Shown one piece after another: positions 34,821 to 46,189 of a DNA stretch of 64,000 nucleotides (within the stretch, counting starts at the first letter, position 1; every line of letters starts with the position of its first letter). The notes under the pieces are model-generated. The model was not told the origin of the DNA. It saw only the letters and a program-made list of their open reading frames with translations, and did no database searches. This DNA is from Cristatella mucedo (lineage: Eukaryota; Bryozoa; Phylactolaemata; Cristatellidae). The position numbers and the translations under genes were made by a program. The stretch lies in NCBI GenBank assembly GCA_009760855.2, contig WPIO01000017.1, positions 6,502,501 to 6,566,500 of the forward strand, given 5' to 3'.

Positions 34821-36554
34821 TAAGATAACCGCCATTAACACTGTAACAAGACACCGAACCCCGAGGACCTTCAGCTGAAGATAGATCCGTTGCACGCTTA
34901 GAGCTATCAGAAAGCTATTACGGTCAAGCGATGTAATTACAGCGACAAAAGTAGCAGGATGCTGGTGCTGCGTCGACTTTTTGGAGAAGAACATTTTCCG
35001 ACGAATGGACAAGAAAGCGCCCTGGCTCAGAAAGCAGCGAAAAGCTGAAAATCGAGAATTTTGCCTAAATGCAGTGCACGTTCGAATCCGAAAGATTGAT
35101 GCTATATTTTCGGATGGATCAAGTTTCTATTTTTCGGTATAATAAACCTTGGTTTTGCATAACTGAAAGAGAATTTAAGGAATATCGAGACGACTTCCGG
35201 CAGCACGTCAGGACGTATCAAGGTGGAGAGATCGTGGTATGAGGCTCTTTCTGCCGCTATACGTATTAGAGCACTGTATCGCATTCCTGAATTAATTGTA
35301 ACAGAATGTATACATGCATCCACGTGCAGCTAAACTGAGGCCTTCGTGCACCGACAACTTTCTGGTGACAGGGTTTTTTATCAACATTATGGTGATGACC
35401 CAAACCATTTTGCAAAACCGGTCAAACATTTTCGCCCTGAGGGCTATTGATTTCATGGATTAACCAAGCGAGTCACCTTATTTGAAATTAGAATAAAAAT
35501 TTACGAGATGGCCTAGAAAGGTGGTTGAGAAGCAATCCCAATCAGCCGAACTGTGCGGCGAATGACCTGCATGAGTGACTTAAAGGCTGGGTCTAGCACA
35601 TTCCATGCACCTAGTGAGCGACTGATAGGTTCGATTGACCGCTGGGTGCCGGTAGTCCTCAGAAATCAATGTGGATTTACTTAATAAAAACACGAAGAAA
35701 GGTAAATCCACGGCGTACATTTTTTAGTGCTTAAGAAAAATTAATTATAGTAAGTTTGAAGCTATTTTGCTTTTTTTCGGAGAATTTAAACACGAAAACT
35801 ATGTGCCAGTAGTCCGATGGCCTTATTAAGGATCTGCATACACACTTAATGCCCTGAGTATACATCTGAATGTCCTTGAAGTGCTTGCAGGCCTCTTCTA
35901 TATATACACGTTACTAAGGCTGCCTAGCAACCTCATTAAAACCAGTATATCATGAGTAATAAGAAGCTACACCGAATGATAGGAGTGCTATTGTTCTGGA
36001 ACTTCGTTATCGTGCAATCCCATCGAGCAGTGCATGTTTTCGCTAGTACCTGTGTATACACGTACGTGACGATTTACACATTGAATTGGCAGAAACTCCT
36101 GCTTGAGGAGGAGAATCGATGGGCTTTTCAATGACTGATTTTGTCCTCCACACTGTGAGTAAATGCGATGTGATCGTATCGCTTCGCTTCGCCAAAACTG
36201 GCTACCGTCTGCACGGCCCCTTGTCCACCCCAGTTCGGAGTTTTATTGTCGCAAATGCAGACGCTTTCATTTCGATTAACTTAGTACCCTTGCTGGCAGG
36301 TAGCCACTGCACGGTAAACTGACCGAGAACGAGCGTTACAAGTTTAGGTGAAGCGCTGTTGTGAAGTCGTTTCATGGTTTGGGATATCGCCATCGAGCAT
36401 CTGCACCACACTAGAGTACCACGTGCTACTCGAGACTGGCAATGCAGTGTAAACGGCCCCCGACTGCAATTCCACGTAGCCCCAAGGAGACTCAAGCGGG
36501 TATCTATCACATTGGAGTTTTGTATATAGCCCATTCAAAGCCTCAGCGGTTTTC
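34821..36554. other. No gene recognised
   Basis: No domain-bearing frame was found. A short stretch near 36515-36570 resembles the antisense of a family B 3' end ('gtatatagcccattc', 'gcctcagcggttttc'). Confidence 0.4.
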
Positions 36555-38360
36555 AATGCACTTGCCAATAAACTTCATCCTATGCAACGAATAGGAACTA
36601 CGTTTAACCATATCCTCAACCACTCCCAGGTAAGCTCTTAACCAAATAATCCCTCTGAGGATCTAGCTGATCGTTTTTCTAGCTTCTTTGTCAAGAAGAT
36701 AGACAAGATCAGGAAGTCCATCACTAAGATGGCAGGATCCCCCATGGAATGCTTTATCTCAATTCCATGCAGCACCTCGATGTCTACATTCAAAGAGATC
36801 CCTAGTGACCTCCTCTTAAAGTACACGTCCCAATTAAAAAAGGGGCCTAGTCCTTTGGACCCTATTCCCAGCGTCACGCTTCTACGATGCATTGACCTGC
36901 TGCTGCCACGCCTAACGAACATCATTAATATGTCATTAGCCTCAGGTCATGTCCCAGGACCTTTCAAAAAGGCTGTAGTCTGGCCACTACTCAAGAAACC
37001 AACACTAAAAGAAGAGAACTTGAGCAACTTCCGCACAGTCTCCCTTCCACTGCTCCTATCAAAGACACTGGAACGAGTTGTGGCAGACCAGCTGAACTCA
37101 TATATTAAAACTTCAGACCTTGCTAGCAAGTTCCAGTCCGGTTTTAGAGCTAATAACTGAACAGAGTCAGCACTACTTCGGATGTACAACGACCTACTTA
37201 GGAATGCAGGCTAGATTACCTCTGATTGTTTTGCTCGATCTTTCGGCAGCGTTTGAAAATGTCAATCACCAAGTCCTTCTTGAGCGCCTTCCTCTCGCCT
37301 GGGCATCACTGGAACTGCACTACAATGTTTCAGGTCCTATCTCGGTGGCAGACTCCAGAGTATTGATGTGAATGGATCCCGATCATCCGAGGAAGCTCTG
37401 ATATATGAGGTACCTCAGGGTTACTTGGTTGGTCCAGTTCTTTTCACGGTTTATACTCTCTTTCTTGCCGATGTGATGGCCAAGCACCGTCTAAGCTTTC
37501 ACTTTTATGCTGATGACACTCGGTTGTAATGTAATGTAATGCATCTCCGTCTGTGACTCCACAAAGTCATAAAGACCATTTGGGTGTTACGCAGGAGAGT
37601 TTGCATAGCCCACTCATAACCTAAGCGGCTTTCGGGACGCATTCGGTAGCCAACAGACTTCGTCTCACGAAACACAAAAAAGTGGGAAGCATAACAGAGT
37701 CAGAGAGCAGTTGAGGTAGTGAGTAGCATGGAAGTAGCAGCTCAGGACCGCTAAAAAGGATGAGCCATAGTCGGCAGTAAAGGAGCAATTGCCGTTGCGT
37801 AAGAATTGTGGAAGCGAGTTCCACAATATAGGACCTGCAGCACTAAAGCTTCTGTCGCCAACGGTATTTAAGCAGAGGAATGGAACAGCTAATTTATTTT
37901 CCACACAGGACCTGAGTGCGCGAAGAGGCTGAAACTGATGCAGCAGTTCAGCTAGGTATGAAAAAGCCAAGCCGTGGCAGGCCTTGTGGGTCAGCGTATG
38001 AACTTTGCTTTGTACTTCTGCTTGGGTCCCTCCCAGCCTTCCAGCACGTCGAATTCTCTTAACTCCTTTGCTGCATGTACTAATGACATCCCCACATAGA
38101 TGGCAGAATACTTTCTTAAATTAAATGATGATAAAACTAATTTACTACTTATGGGCAAAAAAGTGTGATTCAGAATTTGGAAAGGCTAACGCTTAAAATT
38201 GGCTCCACCAACATATCTTCTGTCAAATCTGCACGAAATCTAGGTGCCATGTTCTACAGTGACCTTTCATTAGACAACCATATCAGCTCCACAATCAAGT
38301 CTGCTTACTTTCAGCTAAATAACATTGCTAAAATTCAGGCTGGTTTAGATATGGATACCA
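36555..38360 (+). mobile_element. LINE family A, RT-containing copy interrupted by LINE B
   Basis: It encodes the region upstream of and into the reverse transcriptase: DLADRFSSFFVKKIDKI, then KKGPSPLDPIP, PLLKKPTLKEENLSNFRTV, and the catalytic F-Y-A-D-D-T near 37502-37520. Stops and a frameshift occur near 37158-37380. A family B copy (37527-38009) splits it just after the catalytic motif. Coding then resumes (TSTHMAE-like to IKSAYFQLNNIAKIQAGL) and ends at 38360, where another A copy begins. Confidence 0.85.
37527..38009 (-). mobile_element. LINE family B nested inside LINE A
   Basis: The minus strand encodes YLAELLHQFQPLRALRS, GDRSFSAAGPILWNSLP and the family B 3' UTR, ending in 'taatgtaatgtaatg' on the plus strand. 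The host LINE reads continuously across the insertion, and 'ttgta' is present on both sides (37524-37528 and 38010-38014), consistent with a short target duplication. It is 5'-truncated. Confidence 0.88.
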
Positions 38361-39696
38361 ATTGATCACAAAATTCTTCTAGAGCGCCTCTCATCTCGCC
38401 TGGGCATCAATGGCACTGCTCTGCAATGGTTCAGGTCCTATATCAGTGGGACACTCCGGAGTATTGACGTGAATGGACAAAGATCAAGCGAGGTACCTCT
38501 GAAATATGGGGTTCATCAGGGCTCCGTGTTAGGTCCGGTTCTTTTTACGGTTTATACTCTCCCTCTTGCTGATGTGATTGCCAAGCACAATCTAGGCTTT
38601 CACTTCTATTCGGATGAAACCGAGTTGTACCTTTGCTTTGATCCCTACCAGACTTGGAGCACCTCAAGTTATCTCAACTCACTTGGTGCATGTATTGATG
38701 ACATCTGCACATGGATGGCAGCACAATTTCTAAAACTAAACAATGATAAAACTAACTTACTAGTTATGGGCAAACTCAGTGTGATTCAGAAATTGGAAAG
38801 GCTGAAGCTCAAAATTGGCTCTGCCAGCATATCTCCAGTTGAATCAGCTCGAAATCTAGGTGTCATATTCCAAAGTGACCTCTCGTTAGGCGACCACATC
38901 AGCTCCAAAGTCAAATCTGCCTACCTTCAGCTACATAACATTGCTAAAATTTGGGCTTGTTTAGATAAGGATACCACGTTTAAGTTGGTCCATGCATTCG
39001 TGACATCCATTATCGACTTCTGCGACTCACTGCTTACTGGCCTACCGGCATGTGCGATCAGGCGATTGCAGCTGGTGCAAAACTCTGCAGCTAGGCTTGT
39101 CTGCCGTTAACGTCGAAGCTGCCATATCACACCACTTCTCGCCGACCTGCACTGGCTACCAGTCAAGTAACGGATCGACTTCAAGGTTTTGTCACTCACT
39201 TTTAGGTCACTTTATTCTTTACCTCCAGCCCTTCTCTCAGATCTACTCGCCCACCAGGCCAAGCATCGTAGCCCCGGCTTTTTGGAATCCAACAGTCTAC
39301 CAATACCTCGTACAAGCCCCAGTTCCTTTGGAGACCGTGCATTTAGTCCGTATGCTCCCAAAGCCTGAAACTCCCTCCCGACTTGCGTCAGAACATCCCC
39401 TGACTTGACCACACTTAAAAAAAAGTTAAAAACACACCTATTTAGGACAGCATTTAGTGGGTCCCTGTGATTCGTCCTTGGTGTGCTTTTTCGTGCTGAC
39501 ACTGTGCATGCTGCCACTAACCACATTTGCATGCTGACCCTGTGCAGGTCACCCCTAACCATGTTATTCATGTTGTTTATCTAGCAAGATACCAGTCATC
39601 ATTTCATCGCGTTTCGTTTGCAGCAAATGCAAAGCTCCTAGAAAGAGATTGAGTTCGGAGGGCGCTTATCAATTGTGTCATTATTATTATTTTATT
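38361..39696 (+). mobile_element. LINE family A, RT core to 3' end
   Basis: The best-preserved A copy: 213 codons open (38469-39110). It starts at IDHKILLERLSSRLGI, contains QGSVLGPVLFTVYTLPLADV, a damaged catalytic motif F-Y-S-D-E in place of F-Y-A-D-D, and DICTWMAAQFLKLNNDKTNLL. A stop after RLVCR precedes the C-terminal block. It ends with the hairpin region and 'ttattattatttt' near 39680. The catalytic change and stop make it inactive. Confidence 0.88.
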
Positions 39697-40149
39697 TCAA
39701 TGGAATCGACTCTTACTGGCCAAGCTAGTCAAGCATTTTTACATAATCAGGCAAAGCTGTAGCTTGACTCTCTGGCGGGACACACACGACGACGCAGAAA
39801 CACCTAAGGGTCTTCAGGAACCTTGTATTCGGCTGGTGCACGCAGCAAAACACGTCAACGGTCGTTCACTCCTCTATCAGCGTTTCAACTGCCCTTCCGG
39901 TCTGCTGGCCCTGCTTTGCCTGTTGCTTTGGCTGGCTGCGTCGCGTCACGAGCGAGCCCGGCCTACTAGGCTGCGTCAAGCGGATGCCATCGTGCCATGG
40001 CTGAGCACCGAGACTCCAATTAGACCATTCAAGCTAGGCGTTATTGTCTGTGCTATGACGAATCAGTAGTCATATCTGGCACTTTTCAGGGGTCTAAAAG
40101 AGAATACTGTACAGAAATGAGAAGGCAATTTTTTTAAACTGATAGCAAC
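39697..40149. other. No gene recognised
   Basis: Spacer between LINE A and a hAT relic. A 101-codon plus frame (39764-40069) has a hydrophobic LLALLCLLLWLA stretch but no family match. Confidence 0.4.
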
Positions 40150-41320
40150 ATCTTGAACCGGACAGCAGTTAATGCTGCAAGTCATCGTTTCGTTGTCACC
40201 ACTTCTTTTCGAGCGATAGAGAGCTATTTATCCTTTTCAGGATCAACTCTGATGCAAGAAGAACTGAAGAAAGTCGTCTTAGCCATCACTGTCAAACCAT
40301 CGCCAATGACTCTGCAACAACGTGCAAGAGTGCAAGAGTGCAAGAGGGGAGGCTGTGAAAGCTATCAATCATGGACTGAACAATATTGCAGGTCTTTTGA
40401 AAGAACTGTCTGAGGACACATGTGGAACACTTGAAACAAGAAGTGAAGCTGGCAGTCTCCTACGTTGTGTGGTGAACTTTAACTTGTTGGCCCTGTTGCT
40501 ATTTTGGTACAGCATCTTAAGGAAGATTGATTGCATTCAGAAAAGACCGCAGGATCCAAAGATGAACTTTAAATACGCCTCTTGTGACATCCACTCTCTT
40601 AATAATAACAATAATAATAGTAATAATGCACTTGATGCAGCGCCCTCGGATAACTCAATTCCTGTCTAGGCACTTTACATTTGCTGGGTGAAAGAAGAAA
40701 AGGAGATGTGATTTATGGGGAGTTGCAGTTGAATGAAGAATCCAACGAAGCACAGAGATGCCCGGACAGCTCTCACAAAATCTTGGTCTCACGGCAGAGG
40801 AGGAGATTTCAAGAATAATTAAGGACAACATAGACTATCTTCAAGAGAATACTACTGGGTTTTCCTGCTCGTAGATCTTGATGTCAAATTTGATTTCTTG
40901 TTGGAAGCCGGGAAGCTTTTGGAGACACTTGACCGGACCAAACTCCACTAGCAATGTCTGGATCACCGATTCTTCTGTTGTTCAGACGTTGATGGAACAG
41001 AGCTTTACAACGAAATATGTAGCTGTAAAGTGCTTCTTGTCACACGTCAAGACTCGGCACTAAAGAGACTACTGGAACTTATGTCTTTCTTGTCAGTTAT
41101 GGAGAAGATGTGTTTCCTAATTTGACAGTTGCCTTGCAAGTTCATAAATCATCAACGTAGCTCTATCAGTTACCAACTGGGAAAGTTCTTTTAACAAACT
41201 GAAATAAATATTTTCTTACCTGAGAGCATCAACGGAAAAGATCAACTCTCTGATTTGGCCTTGTTAGGTATAGAGAAAGAATATTTTACTGCATTTAATA
41301 AAAATATCTCAACTCGGTAT
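40150..41320 (+). pseudogene. hAT-type transposase relic, C-terminal half (ZMYM1-like)
   Basis: It matches the C-terminal half of ZMYM1-like/DUF4371 transposases in order: AVNAASH, FRAIESYLSFSGSTL, ARGEAVKAI, ETRSEAGSLL, FWYSILRKIDCIQKR, QDPKMNF, then LDVKFDFLLEAGKLLETLDR. The hAT dimerisation region ends with LGIEKEYF near 41265-41285. Frameshifts and stops occur throughout, and a LINE A tail (40600-40690) interrupts it. The most N-terminal residues overlap in family position with the end of the relic at 33417-34820. Confidence 0.7.
40600..40690 (-). mobile_element. LINE family A, tail-only copy inside the hAT relic
   Basis: Plus-strand TAA/CAA repeats followed by 'gcacttgatgcagcgccc' and 'ctaggcactttacatttgc'. 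Only about 90 bases of LINE. It inserted after the hAT relic was already in place. Confidence 0.75.
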
Positions 41321-41354
41321 GCCTGCTAGCGTTTTTTTTGCATTTATCAGGGGA

Positions 41355-41435
41355 GGAGGTGCTATTTGCAAAGCGCCTAGAAAGAGATTTAGTTCTCTGA
41401 GGGCACTTTTTCAAATGTAATATTATTATTTTTCG
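41355..41435 (+). mobile_element. LINE family A, tail-only copy
   Basis: 'aaagcgcctagaaagagatt', 'tctctgagggcac' and 'tattattatt' in the sense orientation. It faces the tail-only copy at 40600 across the end of the hAT relic. Confidence 0.75.
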
Positions 41436-41529
41436 TAGCTTTGTCCCCGAGCGACGAAAAGTCGCACTGTGCCTCTGTTGGAAGCTGGGGATTGCCTGGT
41501 GAATTCCATGTCGTTGCGGCAACGGCAGC

Positions 41530-41660
41530 GAACAATAATATTGCTATTGTATTTAGTTTTCTGACGTTCAACAATAAATACATTGCAATATTTAATTCCA
41601 AAATACAATACATTGCTATAGTCAATTCAAAAAATACAATATATTTTAACCTTCTATCCG
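41530..41660 (+). repeat. AT-rich subrepeats
   Basis: Several copies of a motif like 'aatacaatacattgctat' are spaced about 25-45 bases apart. The motif resembles units of the minisatellite at 43811-43945 on the other side of the BED-hAT relic. Confidence 0.4.
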
Positions 41661-41779
41661 ACCAGTGCAAAATATTGCACATCGTATGTTGCAATGTTTT
41701 TCTCTGTGCTTTCAACAATGATCTTCATACTCCTGTTCGTTCTCTTCGTTATCATTGGCTCTCTCTGAGACTTTTTCAT

Positions 41780-43330
41780 TCACTGTCAATGCAAACAGAG
41801 CCAAATTCTACAGTGAGTTGTTTTTATTCAGAAAAAGCAGCGCCTACAATGTTCTGGGTTGCTAACTATTCTGGTAAGGACATAACACTCGCTTCGCCAT
41901 GGAGATAAGTCTATGCACCTCATTTGATGTTGGAAGCAAGAAGCGGATGTTGATTTACTTGCTGCATGCTTTCTTCTCTTCAACATGCTATCGCTTGAGT
42001 GCTCGCTCAGCAAAAGACAAGTGAGTATCATCATCTGCAGCACTTTCCGCGTCCGGAGATACAATCAGCAACAATTGTATAACAGCACGTTTTTCATAAA
42101 TTCTCAGAGTGTTCTCCTTGTTTGTAGGTATCTTGACGATAGCCATTCCCAAATCTTCGCCGTGGAAGATATCTGAATCTTTGCCAACATATTGGTGGAA
42201 GGCAAACTCTGGATATGAGTCAATGATCGCTTGGAATAAAACATCCGATTCTTTCATATATCTGTTGCGTCGCTGCAGCACCATACTAACAGATTTGAAA
42301 TCGATCAATGCTTGCTTGTGCTCCCGAATATTCCTTATCTGCCCAGCTGTGGAAACAAGGTCCATTATTTCGGCGTCTGCCTCACCTAGATTGGGTCGGA
42401 GTCTTTAGAAGCGCTGAAACATATCTGGAATATCTGTCCAGAGGAGACATTTTGCTTTACTGGGCGGAGTGAAGTCATCCAAGTGAAATCTGCCAGACTG
42501 CTTGAGTGTGGACAACTTTGGCATAAGCTTCCCAACGAGTGACGAGGAATGTGCATAGATATGCCTCAGCAGCTAAATTAAAGCGGTGACTTCGGCATCC
42601 TAGAAGTGGCATACTAAAAAGGACAGCTGTTGCCTTGTTGGATGAGCAGTTGTCTCCAATCAAGCAGAAAGGCGGTCGAGAGACAAGGAGTACCACTCAA
42701 GTGTTGATTTTTATGAAATTCGCACGGTTCTTAGAAATAAAATTAATCTCGTCAAGCAGAGGTAAGCAGGCTAACAGATGCATTTCAGGATTAGTAGCAT
42801 GTTGCTTGCCAGGGTCGACGATAAAAAAAGACCAATAAACCCTTAGACGTCAAACGCAAAAGCAAAAGTAGTAGCAGTAAGGACATTAGCAGATATCTTT
42901 TTCCCACCACCTCCAGCAGCTTGAACATGTATTTCTTCAGAGTCTTGACAGAGATCGGTTGAAGTTTCGTATTGCTTCGGGTGAGCTCTCTTTCGTAAAA
43001 GATCAGTTCCAGCTCATCCATGCTGATCCACTCCAGCCGCTTGAACAAATTTGATCGATCAACTGACGAGCATGTATTTCAATGTGGTCTGTCCAGATAC
43101 TGATTCCTTAGTTCCAGGGATGACGCTTGCTGCTTTGGATTTGCCATCTTCATGTGCTCCTTGCGTCAAGTGAAACATTTAGAGGTAATTCGGGTACTTC
43201 TGCTTTTTTTGAGATACCCGATTTGTATATCCGAGCTTTAAATTTTGTTTACAAGTAGTTCCACAATTGCATTTCCGCGTACTGGCTTCAGAACCAAAAG
43301 GATTCTTTGCGAAGTAAAGCTGACAGACCT
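41780..43330 (-). pseudogene. BED-finger hAT transposase relic
   Basis: Read on the minus strand the parts come in correct order. A BED zinc finger lies near 43320-43190 (YFAKNPFGSEASTRKCNC, LGYTN), with the terminal histidines lost. Next are EWISMDELELIFYERELTR and ISVKTLKKYMFKLLE (about 43020-42900), LIGDNCSSNKATAVLFSMPL with a following HRFNLAAEAY, then LSFAERALKR at 41988. The dimerisation motif RFLLPTSN is at 41945-41919. Multiple frameshifts and stops separate them. It belongs to a different hAT subgroup from the ZMYM1-like relics. Confidence 0.75.
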
Positions 43331-43810
43331 AGCTGTTGTCAGGCGGAACTGTAGGGCGAGAACTCGAGCGAGACATCAGCTATTTTAATTTTGGTGACAA
43401 TGCTTTTGTGACTCAAGAAGAAAACTCAAGATGTTGGCAATGCCTCTGGACTCTGGAGAAATTGCGAAGAGAGTGGATTGCCAACTGTGGCGGATCCGCC
43501 CGCGGTAGAAAAGATGCAGATGAGTGAGTCGCTCGGTAAAATGGAAAGTGAATAAGTTTCAAGTTAGATCAGTTATAAGAATGGCCAGAAATGATTGTAA
43601 ACTATCTTATTACTATTAAGAAAACTATGCCGTCACTCTAATTTATGCATCTTATATAAGTAAACTCAGAGCTTCAGCTTGAATGTTCAAAGAAACTAAC
43701 ATATATAGCTGGATTTTTGCGGCTGCATTCAGTTCGTTGTCCGAAAAATGATTGAAATTTACAGCGACGCCATACGAACATACATATGGCAAAATGATAC
43801 AATATATTGT

Positions 43811-43945
43811 CTAATACATTGATATTGTCAAGCAATCCGGTACACTATATCGATACTGTCAAGCAATGCAGTTTAATATATTGATCCTGTCAAGCAATCC
43901 AATACAATATATCGGTATAGTCACTCAAACCAGGACAATTTATTG
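43811..43945. repeat. 31-base minisatellite, about 4.4 units
   Basis: Units start at 43811, 43842, 43873 and 43904, with a partial fifth at 43935. Each carries a core like 'ttgatactgtcaagcaatcc'. Divergence among units is moderate. Confidence 0.85.
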
Positions 43946-45212
43946 TGGAGCAGCCTTGCTGTTGCGGCTGCCTTAGTTCTTAGCTTTGTCTTTTCCGTTC
44001 GTACGGTGTAAGCTGAGGTGAAGCCGGAGAGTGCTACGGAGACTGCCCCTCCAACTACCTGCCAACCGAGGCGCTAGTGTCGGGGTTCGCGCCTATGAGA
44101 GGTGGAATCAGGGGAGGGTAACCAGAGTTGCTATCTGCCAATCCACCCCCCCCCCAGCTGTCCGCTAGGTATTGAGTGTTGATGGGAAGACTGGAAACTA
44201 ACGAATGAGCAGACTTAGTCGTTAGCCAATCCCAGGACTTTAGCTGACCCAAGATTGATGAGCAGATGTAGATTAATCAGTTCAATCACTAATTTGTAAT
44301 TAGAAACCTAGACCGATACGTAAAACAGACACTCGAGACCCGCAATTTCGTCTAACAAGCAACTAACAGGCCCCATCGAATAAATTGAAGCATTGTGCCC
44401 CCAGTTGTAGGCCATGTGTGATTTTCTAACGCCTCACAAACGCACCGCAAAGTGCAGAGGTCTAGACCGGCTTCTTCGGCGACGGGTCAAGCTCACCCTA
44501 GAGCAGTGGCTGACGCACAAGTAACCGCTCACCCTAACGCTAGCTATTGGTCTCATGGACTATGGCTAACCTCCCTGTGATAGGGTCTATGGTCCACTAG
44601 TATACCTCTGATCCTTAGGCATGTTTGGCTGCGACAGACATTTCAGCCACACACAGCCTTCAGAAACTGGGCCGTAGCTCTAGCACGAGGCCTGAACTGT
44701 CATTCTTGCTGGTCAGCCTATATGTCTCCCTTCCGAGAATTTGATACCTTTGAGACCTCTTGTCAATCTTTACATATGCCATAAAGCAAGTATTACCATA
44801 ACACGAAAAGAAATATTTTGTTATATATAAGATAACGTATTTATTACCCTAAAAACTCTCCTAACTGCCTCTTCATGGCAGCTAGTGTTATTCGCCCTAT
44901 TTGGTAGGTGTGGTCGATCGGCAGTAATTAAATGCCGCCGGGAGTGTGTAGTGTGCCAAACATTATGCCAAATTATAATGCCTTTTAATTTGCTGATACT
45001 TTCTAATACTTAAAAGCACTGCAAGAGGCAAGTCTACCAAACTAGCATATACTGGTCGGTTGTTTACAATTTCACGGTTGCTGGTCTGTCGGCAGCAATA
45101 GCAATCTTACTGACCAGTAACGAGCCGCTGGCCGCTCATTGTACGTGAAATATGCATCTTGCTGTCGTGCCAGACTTATCAGATATAGCTAATAAACTGA
45201 ACTCATTTCCGG
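43946..45212. other. No gene recognised
   Basis: No coding or transposon similarity was found. A C10 run occurs near 44145. Confidence 0.45.
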
Positions 45213-45296
45213 TGATAATAGTAATGATAACACACTTGACAAAGCACCCTCAGAGGACTCAATCTCTCTCTCTCTCTCTCTCTCTCTCCCCCTCTC

Positions 45297-45388
<92 letters not shown>

Positions 45389-45960
45389 GGTGCCTTACAT
45401 TTGCTACAAAGGAAACGCATCGAGTGGTTAGTGGTAGAATGCTCAAAAAACAACATGAAGAAAATGGTTAGGGGTGACACGCACAGTGTCAGCTCGCAAA
45501 TGCACGTAAAGGACGAATCATAGGAGCCCACTAAATGCTGTGATAAATAGGTACGTTTTTAATTTCTTTTTAAATGCGGTCAAGTCGGAGGATGTCGTGA
45601 CGCAAGTCGGAAGTGAGTTTTAAGCTTTGGAGCATAGGATCTAAAGGCACGGTCTCCAAAAGATTTGAGAGTTGTACGAGCTATAGGTAAACAGCTAGAT
45701 CCCGAAAAGCGGGTGGTACTATACTTATCCAGGTGCGGCAGTAGGTCGGATAGGTAGGCTGGAGCCAAAGAATCAAGGAACCTAAAAGTGAGCGACGAAA
45801 CTTTAAAGTTGATGATTTGCTTGACTGGTAGCCAATGCACGTAGGCGAGAAGTGGTGTGATGTGGCAACTGCGAAGCTCACGACAGACAAGCCTAGCTGC
45901 AGAGTTTTGCACCAGCTGCAATCGCCTGATCCCACATTCCGGTAGACCAGCAAGTAGTAG
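45213..45960 (-). mobile_element. LINE family A with expanded (CT)n in its 3' end
   Basis: On the plus strand the tail 'gataatagtaatgataac' is followed by 'gacaaagcaccctcagag', a long CT tract, then 'ctaggtgccttacatttgc' and the 3' UTR. The C-terminal block (GSLILWLQPTYPTY frame, LVQNSAARLVCRELRSCHI frame) lies at 45600-45920. It is 5'-truncated near 45960 with many frame breaks. Confidence 0.85.
45264..45388. repeat. (CT)n microsatellite inside the LINE A tail
   Basis: About 125 bases of CT with a few CC interruptions. It occupies exactly the position of 'ctctttctagg' in other family A copies. Confidence 0.95.
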
Positions 45961-46027
45961 GCCCTATACCATACCCTCCGTGGCTTCCACTGGCAGATAA
46001 ACTTAGTCTAGCCATAACTCAGATTTC

Positions 46028-46178
46028 TTATGATTCACTGGTTTGGCCCAGTGATAAAGGTGCTCGCCCCGACCAAGGTCTTTTCGAGGTCATGCGCTCG
46101 AGCCCTATGGCGTACGTGAAATGCCTGAATAGAGACTACGTTCTCTTAGGGTGCTATGGAAATGAATTATAATTATTA
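46028..46178 (+). mobile_element. tRNA-derived SINE, second full copy
   Basis: Head 'tggcccagtgataaaggtgc' and B box 'gcgctcgagccc', followed by tail 'tgaatagagactacg', 'ttctcttagggtgctat' and an AT-rich end. It aligns along its whole length with 7706-7852. It lies immediately upstream of a LINE B copy. Confidence 0.7.
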
Positions 46179-46189
46179 TAACCGGGTTG

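Noticed and set aside
35070-35100. 'gttcgaatccg' resembling a tRNA T-arm
   Set aside because: No D-arm, anticodon arm or acceptor pairing upstream.
44055-44252. Possible hAT terminus around a C10 run
   Set aside because: No inverted partner or target duplication could be found. C runs alone are not evidence.
45189-45531. Arg-Glu and Ser-Leu repeat proteins
   Set aside because: They are translations of the (CT)n tract inside a LINE A tail.
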